64,000 nt of DNA from Ichthyophis bannanicus (taxonomy: Eukaryota > Chordata > Amphibia > Gymnophiona > Ichthyophiidae). Positions 20,334 to 32,459 of the stretch are shown one piece after another. Within the stretch, counting starts at the first letter, position 1; every line of letters starts with the position of its first letter. The translations under genes and the position numbers were made by a program. The stretch is from the NCBI GenBank assembly GCA_033557465.1, contig CM066035.1, positions 922,522,522 to 922,586,521 on the forward strand, read 5' to 3'. A model generated the notes under the pieces. It was not told where the DNA came from. It searched no databases and saw nothing but the letters and a program-made list of their open reading frames with translations.

Positions 20334-22260
20334 ATGGCTTCCAGTGGGTTTAAAAAGAGTGATCGGTGCAAGAAGCTAATGTCTCTCACCGACACACACG
20401 ACTGCTGCCTTCGGTGCCACGGTCCTGACCACTATCCTAAGACATGTAGACCATGTGGGAAGATGTCTTCCAAGGCACTGTGAAGTCATCAGCACCAAAC
20501 GGAAAGGCTTTTCTCCGACTCGGCCTCCGGCCGGGCCCAGACCTCGTCTGAGGTCTCGACATCTCAGGAATCAGATCCCGAGCACCGTCGGGGTTCCTCT
20601 GACAGGAGGTCCCCTGACTGGGAACGAAAGAGGAAGAAGTGGCTCGCGAGGGCGTCGTCGTCGGAGGTCCCTGGCTCCTCGAGAGATAGGTCTCAGACCC
20701 CGGACCATCGCCCCGGGCCCGTGGAACAGGAGAAGCCTCCAAAAGTACCTCGTGTGGAGCCGGAGTCTGCTGGACACGTAAGTCCTGTAGTCCTCATGGA
20801 CTCTCCTCCCAGAGAGCCGACGTTGGGCTCGGCGCCGCCGGGGCCCGAGTCGGGGGCTGCTGAGTCTCCTGAGCTGAGTCTCAGGCTGACAGCCTTGGAG
20901 AGCAGACTGTCTGCCTTCATGGAACAGCAGCGGGCACTGATGGCCAGCCTGTTTGGCGCATCTGCCCCGACCACCGGGACATCGAAGTCGACCCCGGAGA
21001 CCGAGCCGATACTCGAGACCATAAAGGCTTGAGGTTGACCTCAGTCGCAGTCTCCCTTGACCTCCCGCTCAGGACCGAGAGTGTCGATGCCGGTGCCCTC
21101 GGCGTTGGGGCGGGTGCTCCCAGGCCCCGCGCGGTCGGACCATGATTCCTCATTGGACGAGTCCGCCTGGGAGACGGAGGACGAGTCGTCCCCTGACACC
21201 TTCCAGACTTGGTGCGTCCCATCGGACTCACTGCAGTCTGAGCCCCGGAGTAGATCCCCCCCCCCCGGAGGATACCCGGTTCTCGGAGTTTGTCCGGGAT
21301 ATGGCCACCGTGTTGGCTATCCCGGCGGTCCACAAGGAGGAGCCTCGAGCCGAGGAGCTCGAGGCCCTACAGTACGACTTTCCTCCGAAGGAGGCCTTTA
21401 CTGTTCCGGTTCCTCCGATGCTGGATCGGCTCCTCTTCCGGATGTGGGAGGCACCGGCCTCGGCGCCGCTTCTAAGCAAGCGGGTCGATTCGATCTACCG
21501 ACTCCGAAAGAGTCCTGGCTTTCAAAAGGCACAGCTACCACACCATTCCATGGTGGTGGAATCGGCCATGCATCGCCTGAAAAGTCAGAAGATGCACTCC
21601 ACGGTGCCCCCCGGCAGGGAGGCCTGGAACCTCGATGGTTTTGGTAGAAAGTGCTTCCAGGGCTCGATGCTTGCTTGCCGTGTCCAGTCTTTCCAGCTGT
21701 ACTTGGGCATGTACTTGCGAGACCTGGCCAAGGAGCTTGCCGGGTTCTCTGCTGGTCTCTCCGGGGAACCCTTGCAGAGGTTCAAGTCCTTGTCCTCGGG
21801 GATCCGGGAATGCTCCAAGTTTATGTCCTGCATTGCCTGCGATGACTTCGAGGCTTCGGCCCGTGTTGCGGCAGCCGGCATCGCGGCTCGACGCCAGGCA
21901 TGGCTGCAGTCATCGGACCTCGAGCCATGGGTTCAGGACAAGTTGGTCGATGTCCCTTGCCGAGGTGAGAACCTTTTTGGCAAGCCCATGGCCGGGAAGG
22001 CCGCACAGCTCGAAACAAAGCACCTCACGAGGACAAGGCTGTCTAGGAAGACTTCTGCCCCTTCTCACAAAAAGAAGGGCTCGGGTAAAAAGCCCTTTTA
22101 CCCGAGGAAGGGCACTGCCTACAAACAGTACCCACAGTACCAGGCTGCCCAAGCTGCCCCTCAGGGTCAGCAAGCCGAGGGGCAGAGTAATGGGCCCTGT
22201 AGGCAGAGGACCCCCAAGCCTCCGGCCCCAGCTCCTACTCAGCAGAGTGGGGGGTTTTGA
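20334..22260 (+). pseudogene. DIRS gag, A4 (broken)
   Basis: Start ATG 20334 (MASSGFKK). The first zinc-ligand Cys is Ser (KKSDRCKK), and a TGA ends the first frame at 20481. The rest is in pieces until an open 372-codon stretch from 21142 to 22260, which carries the C-terminal Gag domain: DFPPKEAFTVPVPPML, LFRMWEAPAS, HRLKSQKMHS, AARRQAWLQSSDLEPWVQ and ENLFGKPM, then a Lys/Gln/Pro tail. It ends in GGG TTT TGA C, the shared shifty stop. Confidence 0.87.
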
Positions 22261-22261
22261 C
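22255..22261 (+). other. Candidate +1 shifty stop, A4
   Basis: TTT TGA C. The +1 frame reads GGFDSLAIAS, matching the RT N-terminus. Confidence 0.6.
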
Positions 22262-24163
22262 TCCTTAGCCATAGCCTCTCCGTCCCTGCTCTCCCAACCC
22301 TGGACAGGAGGTCGCCTCGCCCTGTTTGCCTACCAGTGGCCACATCACTGGAGACAGTTGGGTGTTAAGCATAGTCCACAAGGGCTATCTACTACACTTC
22401 CAACACCTGCCTCCTCTATACTTTCCAGGGGAGCCTCCAAGGCCTCCCCTGCACACAGATCTTCTCCTTCAGGAGCTACAAAGTCTGTTGGTGGACAGGG
22501 CGGTGGAGCCTGTGCCTCCCCACTTGCAAGGTCAAGGGTTCTACTCCAGGTATTTCCTGGTACCCAAAAGAACCGGTGGCCTTCGACCTATTCTGGACCT
22601 CAGAAACCTCAACAAGTTCCTAGAGAAGGAAAAGTTCAAGATGCTTACTCTTGGAACACTTCTGCCCTACATCCAGCAGTGAGATTGGCTATGCTCATTA
22701 GATCTAAAGGATGCGTACACTCACATCCTCATTAATCCAGACCACAGAAAGTACCTCAGGTTCATTGTGGGAGGAAACCATTATCAGTACGGAGTACTGC
22801 CTTTTGGCCTCACCTCCGCTCCCAGGGTCTTTACCAAATGCCTGGCAGTGGTGGTGGCCTACTTAAGAACTCAAGGAGTCTTTGTCTTCCCCTTTCTGGA
22901 CTGGCTCATAAGAGGTCAGACGTGTCAGGAGGCCCGACAGGCCACCCTCAGAACTATTACTCTTCTTCAAAGATTGGGGTTTGTGATAAACTTCGCAAAG
23001 TCCACTTTGCTCCCCTCCCAGATCTTGGAGTTCATAGGGGCGAGGTTGGACTCTGCTGGCAAAGGCTTTCTTGCCAGAAGACAGAGCCCAAAGACTGATA
23101 AACTTAGCAAACCAGTTTCTCAGCAGGTCACTGGTCTCCGCCAGACACTGTCTGAGGCTTCTAGGCCACATGGCTTCGACAGTACATGTGACCCCCAATG
23201 CCAGGCTCCATATGAGGCCTGCACAGTGGTGCCTTCGGACTCAGTGGTCACAGGCCACAGGCAGCCTCAGAGACAGGATAAGGGTGTCCAGACAATTTCT
23301 GAACTCCCTCAGCTGGTGGCTGCACCCACCTAATCTGCTACAGGGGTACCCTTTCAGATGCCTGGGTTCACAGTGGTGTTGACCACAGATGCCTCCCTGC
23401 AGGGCTGGGGAGCTCATTGTCTAGGCAAGTGCACCCAGGGCCTGTGGTCTCCCTGGGAAGCCGCACAACAAATCAATCTGCTGGAACTCAGGGCTATTCG
23501 CTTAGCCCTCAAGACTTTCTCTGCAGCTCTGGCTCACCAGTCTGTCCTAGTTCAAACAGACAACCAGGTGGCCATGTTTTATGTGAACAAGCAGGGCGGA
23601 ACTGGGTCCAGGCTCCTTTGTCAGGAAGCACAGGACTTTTGCTTATTTGCCCTCAAGCACAACATGCTCCTCAAGGCTGTGTACCTCCCTGGCCAGGAAA
23701 ACTACCTGGCCGACAGGTTGAGCAGGATTCTGCAGCCCCACGAGTGGCAGCTCCATCCTTTGGTGATTCAGAAGATTTTCCTGAAATGGGGACTTCCATC
23801 CATAGATCTATTTGCCAGTCCACTGAACAAACAGCTGCCAAAGTTCTGCTCCAGACAACCGCATCCTCTGCGGATGGCGGCAGATGCTTTTCTGATCCCA
23901 TGGTCTCAGGGACTCCTGTATGCGTTTCCTCCCACGCCCTTGGTGGCCCGAACTCTGTTCAAGATTCTTCAGGACAAGGCTCGGTCCTGCTGGTAGCTCC
24001 CAGGTGGCCGAGGCAACCTTGGTTTCCACTTCTGCTTCAGCTGGCAGTGGATTCCCCACTGCCTCTGGGGTTGCAACCCGACCTCCTCTCTCAGGATCAG
24101 GGTTCCCTTCTGCATCCCAATCTCAAAGCTCTCAATTTGATGGCTTGGAGGCTGCAAGGGTAG
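22258..24163 (+). pseudogene. DIRS RT-RNase H-MT-like, A4 (broken)
   Basis: RT blocks appear in several frames: RFYSRYFLVPKRTGGL region at 22535-22580, a TGA at 22681, HYQYGVLPFGLTSAPRVFTK at about 22783-22840, and the catalytic site, where a deletion changes YLDDWL to FLDWL (near 22890). RNase H is readable at 23358-23720 with TTDASLQGWGAHC, LELRAIRLAL, QTDNQVAMFYVNKQGG and YLADRLSRIL. The methyltransferase-like tail ends at 24163. With one active-site Asp of RT lost and several frameshifts, it cannot be active. Confidence 0.88.
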
Positions 24164-25176
24164 TTTTAGCTCCCAGGAAGTTGAGGTTGTCCTAGCCTCT
24201 AGGAAACAGTCCACTAGGAAAACCTATGCTCTCAAATGGAAAAGGTTTTCTGTGTGGTTTCAGCTACGTACAGAGGATACCTTCTCCTGTACTGTACCAG
24301 TAGTGCTTCAGTACTTACTGCACTTTTTCAATTCAAGGACTTAAGTCAAATTCTGTTCGGGTCCACCTCTCAGCTTTAGCAGCTCACCACTCACTGGTGG
24401 AAGGACATTCTCTGTCTGTTCACCCCTTGGTGTCCCGCTTTCTCAGAGCTTGCTTTTGCTCAAGCCTCTAATCCGTCCTCCTGCTCCTGAGTGGGAGTTG
24501 AATGTGTTCTTGAAGCAACTGACTCGCCCACCTTTTAAGCCGATGGCTACTTGCCTCCTATGCTTCCTGTCCTGGAAGACGCTTTTCTTGATAGCCCTAA
24601 CCTCGGCCAGGCGAGTGAGTGAGCTTCAGTCCCTGGTCTGTGACAGGCCTTACACCCGCTTCTATAGGAACAGGGTAGTCCTTAGGACTCATCCAAAGTT
24701 CCTCCCTAAAGTTGTCTCCTCCTTCCACCTTAACCAAGAGGTGGTTCTTCCAACATTCTTCCCTAGGCCTCATGCAAGCCATGCTGAAGCAGTTCTGCAT
24801 ACCCTGGACTGTAGGAGGGCCTTATCCTTCTACCTGGACCGTACGCAGGGGCATAGAAGGGCTACTCAGCTCTTCATCTCTTTTGACCCTAATAATTTGG
24901 GGTTAGCTGTGTCCAAGCGTACCTTGTCCACCTGGGTGGCTGACTATCACCTGGGCTTACAGGGCGGCTGACCTTCCTTTGCAGGGTCGGGTCACGGCCC
25001 ATCATGTCAGGGCAATGGCTGCCTCAGTGGCTCACCTCCGCTCTGTACCGTTGGTAGACATCTGCAGGTAGACATCTTCAAGCCAGACTTTTGCGGCCCA
25101 TTACTGTCTGGAGAGGGAGTCCCGTAGGGACAGTGCTTTTGGCCAGGCAGTACTCCGGAATCTCTTTGAGGTTTAG
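24140..25176 (+). pseudogene. DIRS tyrosine recombinase, A4 (broken)
   Basis: The best piece is 24450-24971: PPAPEWELNVFLKQL, LTSARRVSELQSL (catalytic Arg), KFLPKVVSSFHLNQEV, and SFDPNNLGLAVSKRTLSTW. Downstream HHVR (H-x-x-R) and FAAHYCLERE (Tyr) survive in shifted frames. The stretch before the Tyr has a small rearrangement (ICR block followed by TAG). Confidence 0.87.
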
Positions 25177-25313
25177 GCAACTCCTGCCCTCCAGCTCTCC
25201 GTTGGGCTACCGGTGGAGGTTATGTCCGTGAAAAGCCTTTCTTTGATGCTGGGACTAGAGGGAGTTCTCTTGTTCAGCCTGGGTTCCTTGGTAGCCCAGA
25301 GCTAGGGAGTCAC

Positions 25314-25400
25314 CCATATGTGAGGACTGACTTCCTGCTTGATCTTGGAGAAAGAGTAGTTACTCACCTGTAACAGGTGTTCTCCAGGAGCAGCAGGAAC
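25314..25400 (+). repeat. A4 internal complementary region (shortened)
   Basis: CCATATGTGAGGACTGACTT... runs to CACCTGTAACAGGTG and CAGCAGGAA. About 13 bp seen in other ICRs after CAGCAGGAA are missing. Confidence 0.8.
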
Positions 25401-25483
25401 CCTCCCTTCTCCCCTGGGAGTTGCAGTTGTACATAGTTCTTTTTTTTTTTCTTTTTTTTGTGCTGTTTTTAGTTATGTCATTT

Positions 25484-25669
25484 GACTGAAGCAAGATGGC
25501 ACCTTTAGGCGGGAAGGGAACCACGCATGCGTGCCTGCATTCCCAAAGGCTTTCATGGAAAGCTGGGGAAATGCTCCGCAAGGGCTCCATCGATGTCGAT
25601 GTCACCCATATGTGAGGACTGATTCCTGCTGCTCCTGGAGAACACCTGTTACAGGTGAGTAACTACTCT
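25484..25669 (-). repeat. A4 right ITR
   Basis: Inverted match to 19918-20078 with the CACCTGTTACAGGTGAGTAACTACTCT extension. Confidence 0.88.
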
Positions 25670-26956
25670 CTCCTCCCCCAACAGCAGAATCCCATATTGT
25701 CCACTCATTTTTTATTTCTTTAAGATCTTCTATTGTATCCTGAAATTGTGACCTACTGATCCCAGATGGAAATGCTGTGTTGTCTACAAACTGAAGAAAT
25801 GGAAATACTCCTGGCATCCCTTTCTGACATATTCTCCACCAACTCCAAGCCTCCTTCAGGGGGTTCAGTATCCATTGTCCCTGTTCCACTTGAGTCTGCT
25901 GCTAGTTACTATCTATTTAGTTTAGGAAACACAAAGGCACCCATAGCCCCTCAAATAACCTCTCTGGTGTAAATGTGTGCACGTCCCCCCCTCCCCCTCC
26001 CCCTCCCCTGGTATAGGCCTCATTATTGGCATAAGTTCCAGTGAGTAACCCCCCAGCAAAAGATTGCGGAGGGCCTCTCATTGATGTAGTGAAAGGCTCT
26101 CTCCCCCCCTCGTCCCGGTATGGCATCCCCCCATGTCAGCCGTTAACATACTATATCGTCTTTGCTATGCTGCCTCCTCTTTGTAAGTTTGCCGCTTGCC
26201 TGATGACTGTTCCCCTCTGGGCTGATGTCTGCGGCTGTTATCATGAGACTTCGGACTGACAGGGAGCAGTTGCCAAGCATGAGGCAAACTTAAAGGAGTC
26301 AGGAAGTTTGCCGTGCTGCCTTATGGGAAGCTTTTCTGCCAGTGGCTGCCCCCCTCCTGCATTGCAGGGGCTGCTTGGATTGAATTTACACCACTGTGTC
26401 TCATGTATCCACAGCTGTAGAGGCTGAAACATTATATAATTACATATCTAGGAACCTAATTCTCCCTTGGTCCCACTTGAGCATTAACTTTGAATAAGCA
26501 ATATGGGAAGCTTTTTGCCTTCCACACAAAAGGTCTAATGATCCCTTTAAGCTGGGCCTCGTCCTTGTGCTTCAATCAGTTTGGCATGGTCTCAAAGGTG
26601 TATACGTTTGGGAGAGCCACCATTTTAATCAAGGCAACCCTTCCTTCCAAGTAAAGATAATGGAAGATCTTTCCAAATCTCACATAATCACTTTATCTGC
26701 CCTAACCTATATTTTGATGAAAAATCTTTTAGCTCTTTCTTAAATATATGCCCCAAATAGCACATACTGCTAGATATCCCGACTTAAGAGCAGTTCTCCC
26801 CACCAATGTCTCTCCCCTCTTTCCCAAAGCAAGAGCCTCTGACTTTACAAAATTTATGGTCAATCCAGCAAATCTTCCACATTTCTCTATAGGTCCCATG
26901 GTCTTAATCAATGCAGTTGGGGTGTCCTGGACATATATCATGTAGTCTGCAAATAG
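25670..26956 (-). pseudogene. Old L1 remnant, ORF2 RT and C-terminal parts
   Basis: Minus-strand pieces of an L1 ORF2 protein: an RT block reading LFADYM (YADD-like, active-site Asp lost) and GLTINFVKSEALAL near 26830-26955; then an IALIKM-type block near 26600; then a C-terminal block with WILNPLKEAWSWWR...VDNTAFPSG at about 25750-25885. Stops and indels are frequent. It continues at 32460-33125 (upstream) and 13780-14153 (downstream). The part at 25910-26440 does not read as L1. Confidence 0.65.
25910..26440. other. Unassigned stretch within the old L1
   Basis: C-rich run at 25985-26010 and a weak palindrome (GTAAGTTTGCC at 26196 against GGCAAACTTAA at 26282). No protein match seen. Possibly a small non-autonomous DNA element inserted in the L1. 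Confidence 0.3.
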
Positions 26957-27118
26957 ATTCTCCATGAACAAGCAGGATAAGTCTTCATGTATGGGTGACA
27001 TCCTTGTCAGAGCCCCATCTGGGAACGCTCCCCAACTTTCATTGGAAGTTTTTGGGAGCCACCATTGTGCATGCGTCCCTACCTTCCCGCCTGCTGCAGC
27101 GCCATCTTATCTCCAGTC
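26957..27118 (+). repeat. C left ITR
   Basis: Pairs imperfectly with 32280-32459. GTGCATGCGT and GCCATCTT occupy the same places as in families A and B. Confidence 0.75.
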
Positions 27119-27366
27119 TTTTTCCACAGAGCCCTTAAGACGTGTTGCTGTTCATCGCTGGAAAAAGTTGATTGTTTTTGGAACCATCGAGGTTCTTTGC
27201 TTGTTTTTCTAGTGTCGACCGTTAGTTGTTGGGTGCACCGACACTTTCTGGTGCCGGTCTTCGACTTTTTTTGAGTTTTTGCATTATGGGATCTATTTTT
27301 CCTGTATGGGTTTTTGCTAGCTGGAGACATTGAGCTATTTGATTTTGCGATGGCCGTTTCCCAGTC

Positions 27367-29340
27367 ATGTCTAAACCAGTCAGCGGATTCAAGACATGCA
27401 CTCATGCATGCACCATCTCTATCACTGACCGACACAGTTGATGCCTTCAGTGCCTCGGCCAAGACCAGCAGCCACCCTCTTTTAATTTCTGCCTGCAGAT
27501 GACCAGGAAGGGCCTCTAGGGCCGCGAGAAGCATCATGAGTCCTTTTAGGCAGTCTGATTCTGTGTCCTCGGCCCTGGCATCGACGCCCTTGCAGGTCTC
27601 CCTGAGGTCTCTGCATTGTGCAGTGCCTATACTTACTCGGAACACTCACAGTACCATGGAATGGAGGCTCTCCATTGCCCTCTGTTCAGAGCTATGGAAG
27701 TATTCACCATCTGCCCTATCAACATCGAAGGGGGCGGCCGAGAACCAGGCCAAGGGCCACCGGCATAGACCCTGGAGCCCTTCTTGATGTTATGTTGAGG
27801 GGCAATGACTGGGGGCAACCTACGAAGGTGCCCTGGAAGGAGGAGTAAACTCCTAAGGCCTTTGAAAGCCACTGGCAGTCTCCCGATGCCCTAACCATCA
27901 TGGAGTCCCTGGAATGAGTGCCGGAGTTTGAGGCCAAAGTCACTGTACTGCCCCTGATGACTTTGGAGACCGCAGTGCTGGCTAAGCACATTTGAGCCTT
28001 CGAGGCACACATGGTGGCTGCATGGGTTACAGTGGCCCTGCTGCCTTCGGTGATGTTTCCATCTGCCATGCTGCCGATCATGGAGACTCTCGCCCTCCCA
28101 GTCAAGGCGGGAACATCAGGTTGGTGGTCAAAATCTACACCGGGTACCAACTGCCATTTAGATTTCTAGCATCTCAGGCTCTGATGCTGTGATTTACCAC
28201 CGCCATTGGTCCCTTTGGTGCATGCCTTCTCTGCCAGAGTGGCTGTGGCACCAGGAAGAGACCCAGTGCTATTTCAACTTCCTCTTGGATTTTGAGAGGT
28301 GGGAGATGGAAGAGAAATTGCCAGTCTCCAAACAGAAGTCTCTGGACCTTCCCTCGGACCTATCCCCTCTGCGCCCTCAGAGGATATGTCCCTTCTAGGA
28401 CTTCGTCTGGAGCATGGCGAAGGTCATTTTGTTCTCCCTCAAGACAGAGGATGAGCCAAGGGCAGAGGAGTTGGAGATCCTCCAATACCTCTTGGTTTCC
28501 AAGGAGGCTTTCATGGTGCCCGAGCATAGGACCCTGCAGCAGCTGTTAATTTGGATGTGGGAAAACCCTCTAAGGGTGCTGCTATCAGCCGATGACTCAG
28601 TTCCATGTATTGGGTGCAGAAAGCACCCGGCTTCAAGAAGCTTCAGCTGTCCCATCCCCATCACTCCTTGGTGGTGGAGTCTGCCATAAGACCAGTTAAG
28701 AGCTCTGAAGACACTCTCATCAGTGCTACCATGCTGGGAGGCCAGAACCCTCAATGGCTTCAGGAGGAGGTGCTTTCAGGGCTCCATGCCGGTTGCCCGC
28801 ATACTCTCCTACCAGCTCTACATCAGTATGTTCCTGAGGGACATCATGAGGGAACTCAACAAGTTTAGTTCTCTCATGCCAGCGAAATGCCTTGACACCT
28901 TCCGCGCACTGGTCTGCCATAGTAAGGACTGCTGCAAGTACATGATCCGTGCCACCTGCCATACTTTAGTCTGTTGGCTGGGTGGCGGCAGTGGGCATTG
29001 GAGCATGACGCCTTGCCTGGCTTCAGTTCTTGGATCTGGAACAGTAGGTCCAGGACAAACTGGCGGAAGTGCCTTGCCAAGGCGATAACCTCTTTGGCAA
29101 GCTGATGGAGGAGAGGGCAGGCGAGATTGAGAAGAAGCAGGTTACCATCTCCAGACTCTCATGTAAGACTGCGGACTCCTTGAAGAAATACCAGGGGAAG
29201 AAGCCCTTTTTACCGGCAGAAGCACCGGTACTACCATAGCTCTGTGCTCAGCAGAAGGCACAGGCCCAGCATCAGCAGCAGCACCCCAAAGCACAGAAGG
29301 CCCAACCCACATTCTTGCCACAGCCAGTGGCAGGCGTTTG
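27367..29340 (+). pseudogene. DIRS gag, C (broken)
   Basis: ATG 27367 begins MSKPVSGFKTCTHACTIS, comparable to the B6 Gag start, but the second half of the Cys/His module is lost. C-terminal blocks survive: DEPRAEELEILQY near 28450, VVESAIRPVKSS near 28670, QGSMPVARILSYQLYISMFLRDI near 28775-28845, and DNLFGK near 29088. It ends near GGC GTT TGA C (29333), a changed version of the shifty stop, with the +1 frame still reading FD. Confidence 0.78.
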
Positions 29341-31178
29341 ACTGGCTACACTCCTGGGGAGCCAATCACCCACTTCCCAGAGGGGTGCACCCTCAAATGT
29401 GGGGCCAACTTGTCTACTTTATGCATAGCCTCTCATCACCATGGATGCCTGGGTGCTGCAGATCGTCCAAGGCAGGTACCTGCTGCATTTTTCCCAATTG
29501 CCACTTCACTTTTTCCTGGGGGAGTACCCTCTAGACCCACATCACCGCGGTCTTCTCCAGGCAGAAGTCGCAGGCCAAGTTGGCCATCAAGCTGGTGCCT
29601 CCCATTCAGATTGGGTGAGGCTTCTACTCCTGGTACTTCCTGGTCTCCAAAAAGACGGGGGGGGGGGGGGTGTTTCTGGCCCATCCTGGACCTAAGAAAC
29701 CTGAACCACTTATTAGTTCGGGAAAAGTTCAAAATGGTTTCCCTGGGAACGTTGCTGCCATATCTCCTCAATGATGATTGGCTATGCTTCTTGGATCTGA
29801 AGGATGCGTATACACGTATTCTGATCAATCCTCTTTGCAGACAATGCCTGCACTTCTTGCTGTGCAGGCAGAACTTCCAGCATCAAGTGCTGCCCTTCGG
29901 CTGGCATTGGCCCCCAAGGTCTTCAAGTGCTTAGCGGTCGTTACTGCTTACCTCCGGACCCTGGGGATCTTCGTCTTCCCTTACTTAGACGAATGGCTCA
30001 TAAAGAGCTTCATGCCAGATGGCATTCAGCTCACCTGACCATTCAGGTGCTTGAGTGACTCGGGTTCTTTGTAAACTACCCCAAGTCACACCTTCAATCT
30101 TCTCATATGCTTGAGTTCATCAGAGCTCTCCTCGATACCTCTCAGGCCCGAGCCTTTCTCCCAATGGACTGCTGAGGTAGTTGGCACTATCCAGCAGAGG
30201 TATTTTACGATTGCTTGGGGGATGCTGCAATGCTGGGCCACATGGCCTCTACAGTGCATGTGACTCCATTGGCCCATCTCTGAATGCATCAGGTTCAGTG
30301 AGCACTCAGTGGTGGCAGGTCATACTGTGCCCCTCATGAATTCCCTCCAGTGGTGGCTGGAACTGCAGAACTTGCTCCTGGGTCTCCCCTTTCAATCGCT
30401 GCTGCCCTACCGGATGCTTACCACAAATGCATCCAAGTTGAGTTAGGGCATTCACCTGGACAGCCTCCAAACCCAAGGTTGGTGGTAAAAGCAAGAGAAG
30501 CCTGCACCAGATAAACTTCCTGGAGCTGCGAACCATCACGAATGCCCTATGGGCATTCCAGACACACCTGGTCAACCAGGTTGTCCTGATTCAGACGGAC
30601 AGTCAGGTTGCGATGTTCTGTATCAACAGACAGGGAGGTATGGGGGTCCTACCTACTATGTTGGAAGGTGGTGCGCTTGTGGAAGTTCGCCACTGGCCAT
30701 GGGATGGAGCTGAGGGTGACCTCGTTGCCTGGAGAGCTCAATGTCCTGGCAGAGCACCTCAGCAGGGTCCTTCAGCCACACGAAGGGTGGTGGGGAGCGC
30801 ATCTTTTGGGAGTGGGGCACTCTGTTGGTGAAACTCTTTGCCATGCCACACAATGCCCAGGTGGATCACTTTTGCTCCCAGATGGCTTCTATGGACAGGC
30901 TGGCCTTGGATGCCTTCCTCCTAAACTGGTGAGTGGGACTGCTTTACGCATACCCCCCTGTCCCGCTCATGGCAAAGATGTTGCTGAAGCTCCAGGTGGA
31001 CCGGGGTTTCATGATGCTCATCACCCTGTACTGGCCCAGAGAGCCGTGGTTTCCCCTGCTGCTTCACCTCTCCTGACAGGAGCCTCTCCATCTCGGCTGT
31101 GACACTAACCTCATTTCTCAAGTGCTACATCCCAGTGTCCAGTCCTTGACCCTTACAGCTTGGATAATGAGTGGGTAG
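29336..31178 (+). pseudogene. DIRS RT-RNase H-MT-like, C (broken)
   Basis: Blocks in several frames: LRNLNHLLVREKFKM (29693-29735), FLDLKDAYTRILINP (29788-29832), a catalytic box changed to YLDEWL (29983-30000), RNase H words QTDSQVAMF at 30592-30618, and a methyltransferase-like tail ending near 31178. The second RT active-site Asp is Glu. A G-run lies at 29656-29669. Confidence 0.8.
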
Positions 31179-32165
31179 TTCTGTCAGAACTTACCTGCCT
31201 GGGGAGATGACAGACATCCTTCTGGCTTCCTGCAGAGATATGACACATCATTCCTACGCCTTTAAGCAGCAGAGGTTCTCGCTTTGGTGCACTGACAAGG
31301 CACTAGCTGCTTCTCCTGCTCGGAAAGACTACTGAATTATCTTCTGCATCTTTCAAACTCAGACCTCAAGTCCAATTCAGTTAGAGTCCACCTGAGCAGG
31401 ATTGGGTCCTACCATTGTGGCTTGGAGGGCAAGCCAGTCTCTGCTCAGCCACTGGTGGCCCACTTCATGCAGGGCTTGCTTTTTCTAAATCTCCAATTAA
31501 ATCCTCTCCAGAGGCATAAGACCTTAATTTGGTGTTGGCGCAGCTCCTGTTTGCTCCCTATGAGTCACTGGTGACCTGTCCAGTGAAATATTTGATCGGG
31601 AAGGTTGTGTTTCTTGTGATGCTCACCGTGTCGGTGAGTTTCAGGCCTTGGTGGCTCACCTACCATACACCAGGTTTCATCACAACTGGGTAGTGTTGCA
31701 AATGCATTTGTGTTTCTTGCCCAAGGTGGTCTCCTCTTTCCACCTGAATCAGTTGGTGGTCTTGCTCAATCTTCCCCCCCCCAGGCCTCACGCCATCAGG
31801 GCAGAGGTCCATTGCACACATTGGACTGTATACGTACTCTGGCTTTCTATCTAGAGTGGACGAGAACACATCAGTGTTCCAGCCAGCTCTTCATCTCTTT
31901 TGATCCCCAGCAAGCTGAGCATGCTGCCCATTTGGGTGGTGGACTATATTTCCTTCTCCTATGCGTAGGCATGTCTGAGCTTTGAGGGTTATGTCATGGC
32001 TCAGTGTTCAAGCCATGGCTGCTTCCGTGGCCAATCTGCTCTGTTTCCACAGAGGAGATTTGCAGGGCTGCTACAAGGTTCTCTGTCCACACTTTCACAG
32101 CCCACTGTCTGGATGGGGATTCCTGGTGTGACAGTAATTTTGGCCAAGCCATACTCCATATGTCC
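31178..32165 (+). pseudogene. DIRS tyrosine recombinase, C (broken)
   Basis: Recognisable blocks: LSNSDLKSNSVRVHLS near 31350-31395, HLPYTRFHHNWVVLQMHLCFLPKVVSSFHLNQ at 31654-31755, and FISFDPQQ near 31890-31912. The catalytic Arg block is damaged near 31620. The FTAHCLDGDS block near 32095 has lost the nucleophile Tyr, since HC stands where HYC is expected. Confidence 0.75.
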
Positions 32166-32279
32166 TTCCCACCGGTCCTTCACCTGTACCAGATGTTCTC
32201 CGTGAATAGCAGGAATAAGTCCTACAACCCTCCCACCTCCCAATGGAGTTGTTTGGCTACTAGCTTCGTACTATACAGG
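32166..32279 (+). repeat. C ICR remnant and spacer
   Basis: CACCTGTACCAGATGTTCTCC at 32180-32200 and AATAGCAGGAATAAGTCC follow the ICR right half of other copies. The left half is decayed. Confidence 0.6.
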
Positions 32280-32459
32280 AAAGATGCCACGGCAGGCAGG
32301 AAGGCATGCACGCATGCATGCACGATGGAGGCTCCCAAAAGTTTCCAATGTAAGCTGGGAAGTGTTCCCACACAGGGCTCAGTTGAGGACATTACTCATA
32401 CATGAGGACTTATTCCTGCCATTCATGGAGAACACCTACTACAAGTAAGTAACTATGCT
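32280..32459 (-). repeat. C right ITR
   Basis: Imperfect inverted copy of 26957-27118 with the diverged extension CACCTACTACAAGTAAGTAAC. Confidence 0.75.

Larger units (their letters stand above)
19918..25669 (+). mobile_element. DIRS family A, copy A4 (older, decayed)
   Basis: Left end TTCTCCAGGACCAAGCAGG at 19918; right end ...GAGTAACTACTCT at 25669. Complete layout with decayed genes. Its ITR has drifted (TGACATCGACGTTGATGG in place of the palindrome). Directly abutted by A3 on the left and flanked on the right by the old L1 remnant. More diverged from A7 than A3 is. Confidence 0.9.
26957..32459 (+). mobile_element. DIRS family C, decayed copy
   Basis: Left end ATTCTCCATGAACAAGCAGG at 26957; right end CACCTACTACAAGTAAGTAACTATGCT at 32459. 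All genes are present but heavily mutated, and the ICR left half is nearly unreadable. Gag resembles B6 more than A at its start. It inserted into the old L1 at TAG/TTACTTCC with no duplication. One of the oldest DIRS copies here. Confidence 0.85.

Noticed and set aside
25910..26440. Host exon
   Set aside because: Frames are short and unconserved; it is flanked by L1 remnants on both sides.
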